Under the pieces are notes generated by a model. The model was not told the DNA's origin. It saw only the letters and a list, made by a program, of their open reading frames with translations, and did no database searches. A program made the position numbers and the translations under genes. From contig NZ_BBQT01000012.1 in the NCBI RefSeq assembly GCF_001570625.1, positions 1 through 64,000 on the forward strand: a stretch of 64,000 nucleotides of DNA, read 5' to 3'. Source of the stretch: Syntrophomonas wolfei subsp. methylbutyratica. GTDB taxonomy: Bacteria; Bacillota; Syntrophomonadia; Syntrophomonadales; Syntrophomonadaceae. Shown here piece by piece: positions 17,980 through 26,220 of this stretch (its first letter is position 1; every line of letters starts with the position of its first letter).

Positions 17980-18694
17980 GGTAGGGCCGGAATTAAAATT
18001 TCTGGGTAATCTGGATATGATGCACTTGATGGAAAGAAGCCTGCGCCGAGCCGTTATTCCTTACGCTCTTAGCGAGGGCTTTAATCCCCACATCAAGTTG
18101 TCCATGGGTACGGTACTGCCGGTGGGCTTGTGGGGGGAGAACGAATATTTTGACCTGGAACTAAGCCAGAGGATGGATACTATAGATTTCAGGCAAAAAC
18201 TCTCGGCGGCTCTGCCCTCCTGCCTGCAATTAGAGGAATGCCAGGAGATAGCTGACGGCGCTCCCTCCCTGATGAAAATCATAAATGCCGCTTCCTATGT
18301 ATTTTTGCTCGAACCTCCATTTCCCTCTTTGGATAAATGGAAAGAGGAACTGCTGGCCCGGCCATCTTTAACGGTCAGAAGCCGGGGCAAAAAAAAAGGT
18401 CTTGACAAAGAACTGCGTACTGGTATTTATAGAATAGAGGTTGAGCAATCTTTGAACTTTGGCCGGGTAGAGATATGGGTTGCTGTAGGTGAACCAGTAA
18501 ATGTGCGCTATGACGAACTCGGTGAGTTGTTGCTGCAAACTGGCTTTACGCAAAAAAGTATAGCCGAGGTTTTCCGCAGTGGGAATTATATTCGGGAGGG
18601 TTCTTCCTATCTCTCCCCACTGGAAGTGCTGTTAGACAAGCACACTTCACCCTGCGGGCACTCCTGGTGTTCCACCTTGCGTTGTCACTATTAA
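17951..18694 (+). CDS. DUF2344 (TIGR03936) protein, C-terminus encoded by a repeat
   Basis: 247-residue protein that partners the preceding radical SAM protein in many Clostridia, sometimes as one fused chain. The RVGPELKFLGNLDMMHLMERS start is typical. Function unknown, perhaps a radical SAM accessory or RNA-modification factor. The gene overlaps its partner by 29 bp. The final residues after SPLEVLLDK (from about 18640) are encoded by a copy of the CCCTGCGGG module, so an insertion has replaced or extended the natural end of the protein. The ATG at 17951 follows AAGGGTGG; a GTG six bases upstream and an ATG six bases downstream are alternatives. Confidence 0.82.
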   Translation: MLMRLRSRYRVGPELKFLGNLDMMHLMERSLRRAVIPYALSEGFNPHIKLSMGTVLPVGLWGENEYFDLELSQRMDTIDFRQKLSAALPSCLQLEECQEIADGAPSLMKIINAASYVFLLEPPFPSLDKWKEELLARPSLTVRSRGKKKGLDKELRTGIYRIEVEQSLNFGRVEIWVAVGEPVNVRYDELGELLLQTGFTQKSIAEVFRSGNYIREGSSYLSPLEVLLDKHTSPCGHSWCSTLRCHY

Positions 18695-18696
18695 GG
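18645..18696 (+). repeat. CCCTGCGGG module copy
   Basis: CACCCTGCGGGCACTCCTGG, then TGTTCCACC...TGTCACTATTAAGGTT, the same module as at 15947, 21432, 32316 and 62252. It overlaps the end of the DUF2344 gene. Confidence 0.7.
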
Positions 18697-18737
18697 TTGG
18701 GGGCATGAGGGTCAATAAATAAAAAAGGTGAGTTGAA

Positions 18738-20168
18738 TTGATAAAAGAAATAATTGCCGAAGTATACCCCTGGGAATCACGGGTGGCGATAGTTGAGGAT
18801 GGTCGCCTGGCTGAAGTGTTTTGGGCTGACCAAGGTGAGAATGTAGGCAAGATATACAAAGGTAAGATTAAAGATATATTGCCTGGCCTGTCCTGTGTTT
18901 TTATTGACATCGGATTGGCGAGGAACGCTTTCTTATACGCTGGAGATGTTGTCAGGGTAGGGAAAAAGAAAGGGCTTAATGTATATGAACTCTTAAAGAG
19001 CGGTCAGGACATTATGGTACAAGTGAAAAAGGAAGCTTTTTCCGAAAAAGGAGCTCGGGTAACAGGGGATCTCAGTATTCCCGGGCGCTTGCTGGTTCTT
19101 CTACCTTTTCAGAATGAAGTATCTATTTCACGCAAAATCACCGGTGATGAGCGGAGGAAGCACCTGCGTTCCCTGCTGGAGGAAAGCAAGCCGGAAAATG
19201 GCGGCATCATTGTGAGAACTGCGTGCCTGGAAGCTGAAGATCAGGAGATAATCCAGGAATTAAACAGGCTGCTCAAGACCTGGGAAGAAATAAAGCAACG
19301 ATATCAAAACCGGAAAGCTCCCAGTCTCATTTATGAAGATATGGATGTTTTGGAAAGAACCATGCGGGATTATCTGGATGGTAATTTGAGCCGGATAGTG
19401 ATAAATAACCAGAGACTTAAGGACAAGATTCTGGAATATATCAGCGGTAAGAAGATTTTTAATCGTTTGACGGTTGATTATGAAGAGGGAGCTCTTTTCG
19501 AAAAGAACAACCTGGAGAAGGACATTAAAAGATCGCTGCGCCGGAAAATATGGTTAAAAAACGGAGGCTACCTGATTTTTGATCGTACCGAAGCCATGAT
19601 CGTAATAGATGTAAACAGTGGCAAATTTACCGGCAAAGATAATTTTGAAGAAACGGTTTTCAAGATAAATATGGAAGCAGCCATAGAAATACCGCGGCAG
19701 CTCAGGTTGCGCAGCCTGGGGGGCATAATTCTCATTGACTTTATTGATATGAAAGAAAAATCTAACCAGGATGAGTTAGTAAGAGTTTTAAAGACGGAAT
19801 TGGAAAAGGACAAGGCTAATACTCGTATTATCGGCATAACTGGTTTGGGTTTCCTGGAAATGACCCGCAAGAAATCTCGTTATGGGGTAGTGGAGTTTTT
19901 CACTGATGAGTGTAGCAATTGCAGTGGCCGGGGACATATTATTAACCTGCAGGCCCTGGCCAGTGAAGCCAAGAGGAAAATGGCCCATATGGGATACCTG
20001 GAGAATAGCCAGATAATATGTAAAGCAGAGCCGCGTCTATTAAAGATATTAAAAGATGACGAAAAAGATATAGGATACATCGAAAGTCGGAGTGGCAAGA
20101 GCGTATTGCTATTATCCGACCCGGATTTGGCCCCGGGAGAATACAAAATATTCGCCGGCAGCGAATAG
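18738..20168 (+). CDS. rng: Ribonuclease G/E
   Basis: 476-residue RNase E/G-family endoribonuclease for rRNA and mRNA maturation. It has an S1-like RNA-binding domain at about residues 35-115, the catalytic-domain aspartates in MIVIDVNSGK and LIDFIDMKEK, and the zinc-link cysteines CSNCSGRG near residue 395. It lacks the long C-terminal scaffold of enterobacterial RNase E. TTG start behind AAAAAAGGTGAG. Its place between the radical SAM/DUF2344 pair and rplU is standard in Clostridia. Confidence 0.92.
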   Translation: MIKEIIAEVYPWESRVAIVEDGRLAEVFWADQGENVGKIYKGKIKDILPGLSCVFIDIGLARNAFLYAGDVVRVGKKKGLNVYELLKSGQDIMVQVKKEAFSEKGARVTGDLSIPGRLLVLLPFQNEVSISRKITGDERRKHLRSLLEESKPENGGIIVRTACLEAEDQEIIQELNRLLKTWEEIKQRYQNRKAPSLIYEDMDVLERTMRDYLDGNLSRIVINNQRLKDKILEYISGKKIFNRLTVDYEEGALFEKNNLEKDIKRSLRRKIWLKNGGYLIFDRTEAMIVIDVNSGKFTGKDNFEETVFKINMEAAIEIPRQLRLRSLGGIILIDFIDMKEKSNQDELVRVLKTELEKDKANTRIIGITGLGFLEMTRKKSRYGVVEFFTDECSNCSGRGHIINLQALASEAKRKMAHMGYLENSQIICKAEPRLLKILKDDEKDIGYIESRSGKSVLLLSDPDLAPGEYKIFAGSE

Positions 20169-20199
20169 CAGCAATATCTTGACTAGCTTCGCTATTTAT

Positions 20200-20300
20200 G
20201 TTAAGTTTTTATCTGGGTTTCATGTTTTTGTAACCGCACAGTTCGGGTTTTTAAAAGGCCCTATCGCCTACCTGCAATTGGCGAGTCTGAGGAATATGGA
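20200..20300 (+). promoter_or_regulatory. Candidate L21 leader RNA
   Basis: The untranslated region before rplU has ACCGCACAGTTCGGG, a GGG...GGCCC stem, a CGCC...GGCG stem and GAGTCTGAGG just before the ribosome binding site. This resembles the L21 leader known upstream of rplU in Firmicutes, thought to be an autoregulatory site for the ribosomal protein. The match is from memory of the motif. Confidence 0.5.
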
Positions 20301-20311
20301 GGTGTATTGAA

Positions 20312-20626
20312 TTGTATGCAATTATTGAAAGTGGTGGGAAACAGTATAAAGTAGCGGAAGGAAGCGTAATAAAAGTTGAAAAACTGGATATTGCGGCCGG
20401 TGAAAAACTTACTCTGGATCAAGTTCTTTTTTTAAATGATGGTAATGGCAATGTAAAGATTGGGAATCCGCTGGTAGCTGGCGTACGGGTGATTGCCGAA
20501 GTAATGGAACAGGGAAAACACAAGAAAATTACGGTTTTCAAGTATAAACGCAGAAAGAACTATCGCAAGAAACAGGGGCATCGTCAACCGTATACCAAAA
20601 TTAAAGTGGAAAAAATAGAGGCTTAA
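20312..20626 (+). CDS. rplU: Ribosomal protein bL21
   Basis: 104-residue large-subunit protein with the typical start [13 protein letters not shown] and basic C-terminus ([21 protein letters not shown]). TTG start behind GGAGGTG. First gene of the rplU-prp-rpmA operon; the stop overlaps the next start by one base. Confidence 0.96.
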   Translation: MYAIIESGGKQYKVAEGSVIKVEKLDIAAGEKLTLDQVLFLNDGNGNVKIGNPLVAGVRVIAEVMEQGKHKKITVFKYKRRKNYRKKQGHRQPYTKIKVEKIEA

Positions 20627-20955
20627 TGCTTGCGCTAACCATTAATTACAAGAATAATAAAATAATATCATTCAAAATAGAGGGACATGCGGGATTTGCC
20701 CCTGAAGGTGAGGATATATACTGTGCCGGCGTATCAGCGGTAGCCCAGACCGCCTTGCTTGGTCTAATCAAACAGCTGACGGTTGAGCCCAAGTATAAGA
20801 TGGAAAAAGGCTTCCTGGAATGTGAACTTCCGCCCTCTTTGAATGAAGAAGAGCTGGAAAAGGCCCAGATAATTCTATCTACCATGGAAGCAGGATTGCT
20901 TTCCATGCAAGAAGCATATCCCGGCAGAATTAGAGTTAATATCAGGAGGTGTTAA
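20626..20955 (+). CDS. prp: Ribosomal-processing cysteine protease Prp
   Basis: 109-residue protease that removes the N-terminal extension of L27 in Firmicutes. The catalytic pair is His in [10 protein letters not shown] (about residue 22) and Cys in IYCAGVSA (about residue 34). It is encoded between rplU and rpmA, its normal place, and the L27 in this window has the matching cleavage sequence. Stop and start codons overlap those of rplU, so translation is coupled. Confidence 0.93.
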   Translation: MLALTINYKNNKIISFKIEGHAGFAPEGEDIYCAGVSAVAQTALLGLIKQLTVEPKYKMEKGFLECELPPSLNEEELEKAQIILSTMEAGLLSMQEAYPGRIRVNIRRC

Positions 20956-20957
20956 GA

Positions 20958-21251
20958 ATGTTCACTTTTGATTTGCAGTTATTTGCTCACAAAAAAGGTG
21001 TTGGTAGTTCCAAAAACGGTAGAGATAGCCAGTCCAAGAGGCTGGGAGTTAAAAGGTATGACGGTCAGATAGTTACTGCCGGTAACATTCTGGTTCGACA
21101 GAGAGGCACCAAGATTCATCCTGGTCAGAATGTAATGATTGGTGGAGATGATACCCTTTTTGCGGTAATTGACGGTAGAGTAAAATTTGAGAGAAAAGGT
21201 CGGGACAAAAAACAAGTTAGTGTATATCCGCTGGAAACCATGATCATGTAA
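20958..21251 (+). CDS. rpmA: Ribosomal protein bL27 with cleavable N-terminal extension
   Basis: 97-residue L27, which sits near the peptidyl-transferase centre. The N-terminus [16 protein letters not shown] carries the Prp site; cutting between LF and AHKKG would give the mature start, as known in Staphylococcus. Start is the ATG at 20958 behind AGGAGG; an upstream GTG at 20949 would overlap the Shine-Dalgarno. Followed by a strong terminator. Confidence 0.96.
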   Translation: MFTFDLQLFAHKKGVGSSKNGRDSQSKRLGVKRYDGQIVTAGNILVRQRGTKIHPGQNVMIGGDDTLFAVIDGRVKFERKGRDKKQVSVYPLETMIM

Positions 21252-21276
21252 TTCCCCATCTGAACTGATAACAGGA

Positions 21277-21304
21277 CCCCTGGAGTTTTTCAGGGGTTTT
21301 TGTT
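21277..21304 (+). terminator. Rho-independent terminator after rpmA
   Basis: CCCCTG (21277-21282) pairs with CAGGGG (21291-21296), followed by TTTTTG. It closes the L21-Prp-L27 operon. Confidence 0.85.
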
Positions 21305-21355
21305 ATTATTAGGTAGTTGGGAGGGAAATATTTTTGTTTGTATATATGCAACTTT

Positions 21356-21666
21356 GACGCTACTGCAAAAACCCCTTTTGTTGCATAAGGGTTGCATAAA
21401 TATACAAAGCGAGCGTTGGCGAAGCATGGATGCAGCACCCTGCGGGTACTCCTGATGTTCCATCCTGCGGATGTCACTATTAAGGTTGCCTCCCATGGAC
21501 GGGAGATTAGCGCGGTACCCCTTGAGCCGCGAGACAAGCCGCAGGTGTTGCCCATGCGAAGCGCCCTGTCGGGTACAACTGATGCTCCCTGCGGTCGCTA
21601 TTAAGGACGCTGGAGCGGTATATTTATACAAGCCAATGAATATTAATAACTTTTTGCAGTAGAATC
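21356..21666 (-). mobile_element. MITE-like element, copy A (311 bp, contains modules)
   Basis: Ends GACGCTACTGCAAAAA and TTTTTGCAGTAGAATC are imperfect terminal inverted repeats, flanked by AACTTT and AACTTC (likely target duplication). The interior carries two CCCTGCGGG/GCCCTGTCGGG modules (21432-21485 and 21566-21604) absent from copies D and E. Orientation is opposite to copies D and H. No coding capacity. Confidence 0.8.
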
Positions 21667-21740
21667 AACTTCATGCCACAAAAGCTGTCTTTACAGTGGA
21701 GTCAATGTTGTATTGAGTTACAGTAAAAAGGAGAGTTATT

Positions 21741-22193
21741 TTGGAAGCCAAACATAGTATGGAGATATTAAGAAGGGTCAGGCATGATTTTGCCAACCAC
21801 CTGCAGGTTGTAAGCGGATACCTGGAGCTGGGGAGATGCCAGCAGGTAAAAGAATATATTGCTGAAATAGTTAAGGATATGGCTGAAGAGAAAAAGATAT
21901 TTGAGGCGGGCCTCTCAGCTAAAGAGGCGCTGTATTTTTTTGAAAAAACATTAACAGCTCGTGAGCTGGGGATAATATTAAGGTACAAGGACTTGGAAGT
22001 CAATTCACTGGACCTAGCCAAACTTAACCATAAATTGGATGAGGTATTGAATGAATTATCCGACCAGCTAAAGGGAAGGGAAGAGGAACCAGTGGTCTAT
22101 CTTTCCGTACATAATAACGAAGAAGAAATAACGATGCTTTTCTCCTGTACTATGCTAGCGCAAAGCCTGGTGAGGATAAGTATCAAGGAGTGA
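21741..22193 (+). CDS. spo0B: Spo0B-type sporulation phosphotransferase
   Basis: 150-residue protein with the helical dimerisation/phosphotransfer motif RRVRHDFANHLQVVSGYL, whose His in RHDF would accept phosphate from Spo0F and pass it to Spo0A. The rest is a short reduced ATPase-like domain. The low-similarity family is recognised partly by position: spo0B immediately precedes obg in Bacillus and many relatives, as here. TTG start behind AAAGGAGAG. It is shorter than the 192-residue Bacillus protein. Confidence 0.7.
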   Translation: MEAKHSMEILRRVRHDFANHLQVVSGYLELGRCQQVKEYIAEIVKDMAEEKKIFEAGLSAKEALYFFEKTLTARELGIILRYKDLEVNSLDLAKLNHKLDEVLNELSDQLKGREEEPVVYLSVHNNEEEITMLFSCTMLAQSLVRISIKE

Positions 22194-22197
22194 AACC

Positions 22198-23457
22198 ATG
22201 TTTGTTGATCAGGCTCGGATATTTGTTAAGGGTGGAGATGGGGGAAACGGGATTGTGGCTTTCCGCCGCGAAAAGTATGTTCCCATGGGTGGTCCGTCTG
22301 GTGGTGACGGGGGGCGGGGAGCCAATGTAATATTGATGGCTGATGAAGGACTAAAAACCCTGATGGATTTTAAATATCGCCGGCATTTTAAAGCGGAGCG
22401 CGGAGTACACGGACAGGGCAAGAATATGCATGGTGCCTGGGGCCATGACTTACGGGTAAAAGTCCCGGTAGGAACGGTAATAAAAGATGATGAAAGCGGA
22501 GAGGTTTTGGCTGATCTGCTGCTTCATGGGCAAGAGGCGGTAGTGGCTCGCGGGGGGAGAGGAGGACGAGGCAATGCTCGTTTTAGTTCGGCCATAAATA
22601 AAGCGCCGTCCTTCTCGGAAAATGGTGAACCGGGAGAAGAGAAATGGATTCGCCTGGAATTGAAATTGCTGGCTGATGTAGGATTGGTTGGTTTCCCCAA
22701 TGCGGGAAAATCTACTTTGATATCGCGAGTTTCGGCGGCCCGGCCCAAAATTGCCGATTATCCTTTTACCACTCTGGTGCCCAACCTGGGGGTGGTCATG
22801 ACCAGGGAGCGGGATACTTTCGTTCTGGCTGATATTCCTGGTTTAATTGAGGGCGCTCATCAGGGGTTGGGATTGGGACATGAATTTCTCCGGCATATTG
22901 AGCGTACGCGGGTAATCCTGTTTATTCTGGATGCAGCCCAGACGGAGGGAAGGGATGTAGTGGAGGATTACCGGATTCTCTACCGGGAACTCGAGCTGCA
23001 TAATCCGGATTTGCTAAAACGACCACAGCTCATTGTCGCAAATAAAATGGATATTCCGGATGCCCGGGGTAATGCCCGGAGACTGGAGAGTGAGCTGGGG
23101 AAGACGGTCTACTGTATATCCGCCGTGACTGGGCAGGGGGTAGAGGAATTAATGGAAAAAACCTATGCGCTTTTACAAGCTGCTCCCCAGGATATTCCCC
23201 GTGGTGAAGAGCCGGTAGTAAGGCGTTTTGAAGAAGAGCTGCCCTTTCAAATTGATAAAGTGGAGGGAGTTTTTGAGGTTAGTGGCCCGCGCATCGAGAA
23301 ACTGGTAGTCATGACTAACTTCAATAGTGACGAAGGCCTGCAGCGCTTTCAAAGAACTGTAATCAAGATGGGCCTGGAAGAAGCTTTAAAAGAGCAAGGA
23401 ATCAAAGAAGGGGATAGCGTTAGAATAAAGGATTTTGAGTTCGAATTTACGGAATAG
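22198..23457 (+). CDS. obgE: Obg/CgtA GTPase
   Basis: 419-residue ribosome-associated GTPase for 50S maturation and stress control. Glycine-rich Obg domain (about 1-158, KGGDGGNGIVAFRREKYVP), GTPase domain with GFPNAGKST, DIPGLIEGAH and NKMD, and a C-terminal OCT domain (about 345-419). It starts four bases after spo0B. Its stop codon overlaps the start of a small hairpin repeat. Confidence 0.96.
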   Translation: MFVDQARIFVKGGDGGNGIVAFRREKYVPMGGPSGGDGGRGANVILMADEGLKTLMDFKYRRHFKAERGVHGQGKNMHGAWGHDLRVKVPVGTVIKDDESGEVLADLLLHGQEAVVARGGRGGRGNARFSSAINKAPSFSENGEPGEEKWIRLELKLLADVGLVGFPNAGKSTLISRVSAARPKIADYPFTTLVPNLGVVMTRERDTFVLADIPGLIEGAHQGLGLGHEFLRHIERTRVILFILDAAQTEGRDVVEDYRILYRELELHNPDLLKRPQLIVANKMDIPDARGNARRLESELGKTVYCISAVTGQGVEELMEKTYALLQAAPQDIPRGEEPVVRRFEEELPFQIDKVEGVFEVSGPRIEKLVVMTNFNSDEGLQRFQRTVIKMGLEEALKEQGIKEGDSVRIKDFEFEFTE

Positions 23458-23485
23458 GTGTCAAAAGGACCGTCCCCTTGACACC
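23457..23485. repeat. GGTGTCAA hairpin overlapping the obg stop
   Basis: GGTGTCAA and TTGACACC flank AAGGACCGTCCCC. The repeat begins within the TAG stop codon of obg and could act as a weak terminator or mRNA 3' end. Confidence 0.55.
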
Positions 23486-23654
23486 CCCCAAACCAACAGT
23501 AGAACCCTCCATGGCCGGAGACCAGAACCACCGATGAAAAGTGAGTTAGTAGGTGCTTGAATAGCAAGATGTAGTAGGAAATAAATTAACCCCTCACCCC
23601 TTACTCCTCACTTTCTTACCAATAACGGAATAATTTGAAACAGGGTGATAGGAC

Positions 23655-24782
23655 ATGGGCTGGCGTGATAAATTTAATAAATGTCGCCGGGTAGTAATCA
23701 AGGTGGGAACCAGCACCTTAACCTATAACAATGGACAGCTTAACCTGCTGCGTATAGAACATCTGGTAAGGGAAATGGCTGATTTACATAACCGGGATAT
23801 GGAAGTATTGCTGGTCACTTCGGGAGCCATTGGTGTAGGCGCCAACCGGATGGGCTATAAAAAAGTTCCCAAGACTATGCCGGAGAAACAAGCTTTGGCA
23901 GCGGTAGGCCAGGGAGCCCTGCTGCATCTCTATGAAAAGTTTTTTGGCGAATATGGCAAAACGGTGGCCCAGGTTTTGTTAACCCGGGATGATCTGGATG
24001 ACCGCATGCGCTACCTAAATGCCACCAATGCTTTGTTGGCCATCCTGGCCATGGATGTTATTCCCATCATAAATGAGAACGATACCGTGGTAGTCGATGA
24101 GATCAAGTTCGGTGATAATGACACCCTTTCGGCCCTGGTAGCCGGGATAGTGAATGCTGATCTCTTGCTTATTCTCTCTGATGTCGATGGTCTTTATGAC
24201 TGCGACCCCAGAACGAATAAGGAGGCGGTCTTGCAACACCAGGTAAGTGAGATTACCCGGGATATGGAAGAGAAATCCGCCAGTCGCGGTAGTAGTTTTT
24301 CCAGCGGGGGAATGATTACCAAGTTGAAGGCGGCCCAGGTTTGTATGGCTGCCGGTGTACCCATGGTAATTGCCAATAGCGATGAAGACAATGTAATCCG
24401 CCGCGTGGTGGGCGGAGAAGAACTGGGTACCCTTTTTATTCCCCGTGAGGAAAAAATGCATGCCCGGGAAAAGTGGATAGCCTTCGGTACCGTTTGCCAG
24501 GGCAAGCTTTTGGTTGATGCCGGAGCCCGTCAGGCCCTGCTCAACCGGGGAAAAAGCCTGCTGCCTTCCGGGGTAACCGGGGTTGAGGGGGACTTTGACC
24601 GGGGAACGGTGGTGGCTGTGATAGAGCCTGATGGACGGGAAATTGCCCGGGGCTTGGTTAATTACGCCGCCCGGGAAATCGCCTTGATAGCAGGTAAAAG
24701 AAGCGGTGAGATAGAAGCTATACTGGGAGAGAAGGATTATGATGAGGTAATTCATCGCAACAATCTCTGGGTAAGGGGATAA
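23655..24782 (+). CDS. proB: Glutamate 5-kinase
   Basis: 375-residue ATP-dependent kinase, first step of proline synthesis from glutamate. Amino-acid-kinase domain (about 1-260; VIKVGTSTLTYNNG, NENDTVVVDEIKFGDND and the GGMITKLKAA motif) followed by a C-terminal PUA domain (about 280-360). proA lies 153 bp downstream across a MITE fragment, so the two are probably still one unit. Confidence 0.96.
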   Translation: MGWRDKFNKCRRVVIKVGTSTLTYNNGQLNLLRIEHLVREMADLHNRDMEVLLVTSGAIGVGANRMGYKKVPKTMPEKQALAAVGQGALLHLYEKFFGEYGKTVAQVLLTRDDLDDRMRYLNATNALLAILAMDVIPIINENDTVVVDEIKFGDNDTLSALVAGIVNADLLLILSDVDGLYDCDPRTNKEAVLQHQVSEITRDMEEKSASRGSSFSSGGMITKLKAAQVCMAAGVPMVIANSDEDNVIRRVVGGEELGTLFIPREEKMHAREKWIAFGTVCQGKLLVDAGARQALLNRGKSLLPSGVTGVEGDFDRGTVVAVIEPDGREIARGLVNYAAREIALIAGKRSGEIEAILGEKDYDEVIHRNNLWVRG

Positions 24783-24789
24783 ATATTTT

Positions 24790-24846
24790 GCTTGTATAAA
24801 ATACCGCTCGCCAACGCTCACTTTGTATATTTATGCAATCCTTAAT
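24790..24846 (+). mobile_element. MITE-like element, fragment B
   Basis: Contains ATACCGCTCGCCAACGCTCA and CTTTGTATATTTATGCAA, the inner parts of both arms, with both terminal repeats missing. It lies between proB and proA. Confidence 0.65.
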
Positions 24847-24935
24847 GAACATCAAGAGTTTTTTTAATAGAAGTCGCTATAGGGAAAGCAAGAGGATTAA
24901 ACCACTGTATTCCCGAGGTAAAGGAGAGATGAGAA

Positions 24936-26195
24936 ATGGATAAAAGCTTGGAAGAAAAACTAATGGAGCAGGGTAAGAAAGCCAAAGCGGCTTCACGCTT
25001 CCTGGCTACAGCCTCTACCACCCTAAAGAACGAAGCCCTGCTGAAAACGGCGGACGCTCTGGAAGCACAGGGGGCGGGAATAGTCGCCGCCAATGCCATT
25101 GATCTGGAGTTAGGGGAAAAACAAGGTTTGACTTCCGCTCTGCTGGAGCGCCTGGCCTTAAATGAGAGCCGGATAAAGGATATGGCCCAGGGACTGCGTG
25201 AAATTGCCGCTCTTCCGGACCCGGTGGGGGAGGTTCTGGGGATGTGGAGAAGGCCCAATGGTCTGGAAGTGGGAAGGATTAGAACCCCTATTGGAGTTAT
25301 AGGCATCATTTATGAATCCCGGCCCAATGTAACAGCCGATGCCGCAGGACTCTGCCTCAAAGCAGGCAATGCTATACTCCTGCGCGGAGGTGAAGAAGCC
25401 TTAAATTCCAACCGGATAATTGCCCGGATTATTGCACAGTCAGCTAAAGATTGCGGGATTCCCGAGGGTGCCGTGCAGCTGGTCGACAGCGAGGACCGGC
25501 AGGCGGCTGTCTATATGATGAAAATGAATGAATACCTGGATGTTCTGATTCCTCGAGGAGGGAAGGGCTTGAAACAAGCGGTGCTGGAGCATGCCAGTGT
25601 TCCGGTAATTATGACCGGAATGGGTAATTGCCATGTTTATGTGGATGCTCTGGCGGATTTGAGCAAGGCGCAAAAAATTGTCTTTAATGCCAAAGTGCAA
25701 AGACCCTCGGTATGCAATGCCGCTGAAACCTTGCTGGTCAATGAGAAAATTGCCGGAGAATTCCTCCCGGCCATGATTGCCGAGCTGAAGGGTGCCGGGG
25801 TAGAAATTAGGGGTTGTGAAAGAACCCGGGAGATAGTGCCGGATATCCTCCCCGCCCGGGAAGAAGACTGGGATGAGGAATACCTGGATTTAATCCTGGC
25901 GGTAAAGGTGCTGGATAGCGTGGAAGAAGCGATAGAGCATATTAACTGTCATGGAACCGGTCACAGTGAGGCTATAATAAGTGAGGAATACAGCAGTGTC
26001 CGGCGCTTCATGTCTGCCGTTGATGCGGCAGCTGTCTATGCCAATGCTTCCACTCGCTTTACTGATGGTAATGTTTTCGGTTTTGGAGCCGAGATGGGGA
26101 TAAGCACCCAGAAGCTGCATGCCCGGGGACCTATGGGTTTGCAGGAATTGACTACCACCAAGTTCATTATTTATGGGGACGGACAAATTCGCTAA
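24936..26195 (+). CDS. proA: Gamma-glutamyl phosphate reductase
   Basis: 419-residue NADPH-dependent reductase giving glutamate semialdehyde, second step of proline synthesis. Family features: PIGVIGIIYESRPNVTADAAG, an NAILLRGG loop, and the catalytic Cys in VQRPSVCNAAETLL. The ATG at 24936 follows AAAGGAGAG. The C-terminal ARGPMGLQELTTTKF is typical. Confidence 0.96.
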   Translation: MDKSLEEKLMEQGKKAKAASRFLATASTTLKNEALLKTADALEAQGAGIVAANAIDLELGEKQGLTSALLERLALNESRIKDMAQGLREIAALPDPVGEVLGMWRRPNGLEVGRIRTPIGVIGIIYESRPNVTADAAGLCLKAGNAILLRGGEEALNSNRIIARIIAQSAKDCGIPEGAVQLVDSEDRQAAVYMMKMNEYLDVLIPRGGKGLKQAVLEHASVPVIMTGMGNCHVYVDALADLSKAQKIVFNAKVQRPSVCNAAETLLVNEKIAGEFLPAMIAELKGAGVEIRGCERTREIVPDILPAREEDWDEEYLDLILAVKVLDSVEEAIEHINCHGTGHSEAIISEEYSSVRRFMSAVDAAAVYANASTRFTDGNVFGFGAEMGISTQKLHARGPMGLQELTTTKFIIYGDGQIR

Positions 26196-26220
26196 TTTAT
26201 AAGGATTGTACGAGAGCAAA

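Noticed and set aside
24015-24821. 268-codon open frame on the minus strand over proB
   Set aside because: It is the antisense of a well-supported gene and shows no family features; several similar shadows lie over the chaperonin, dnaK and dnaJ genes.
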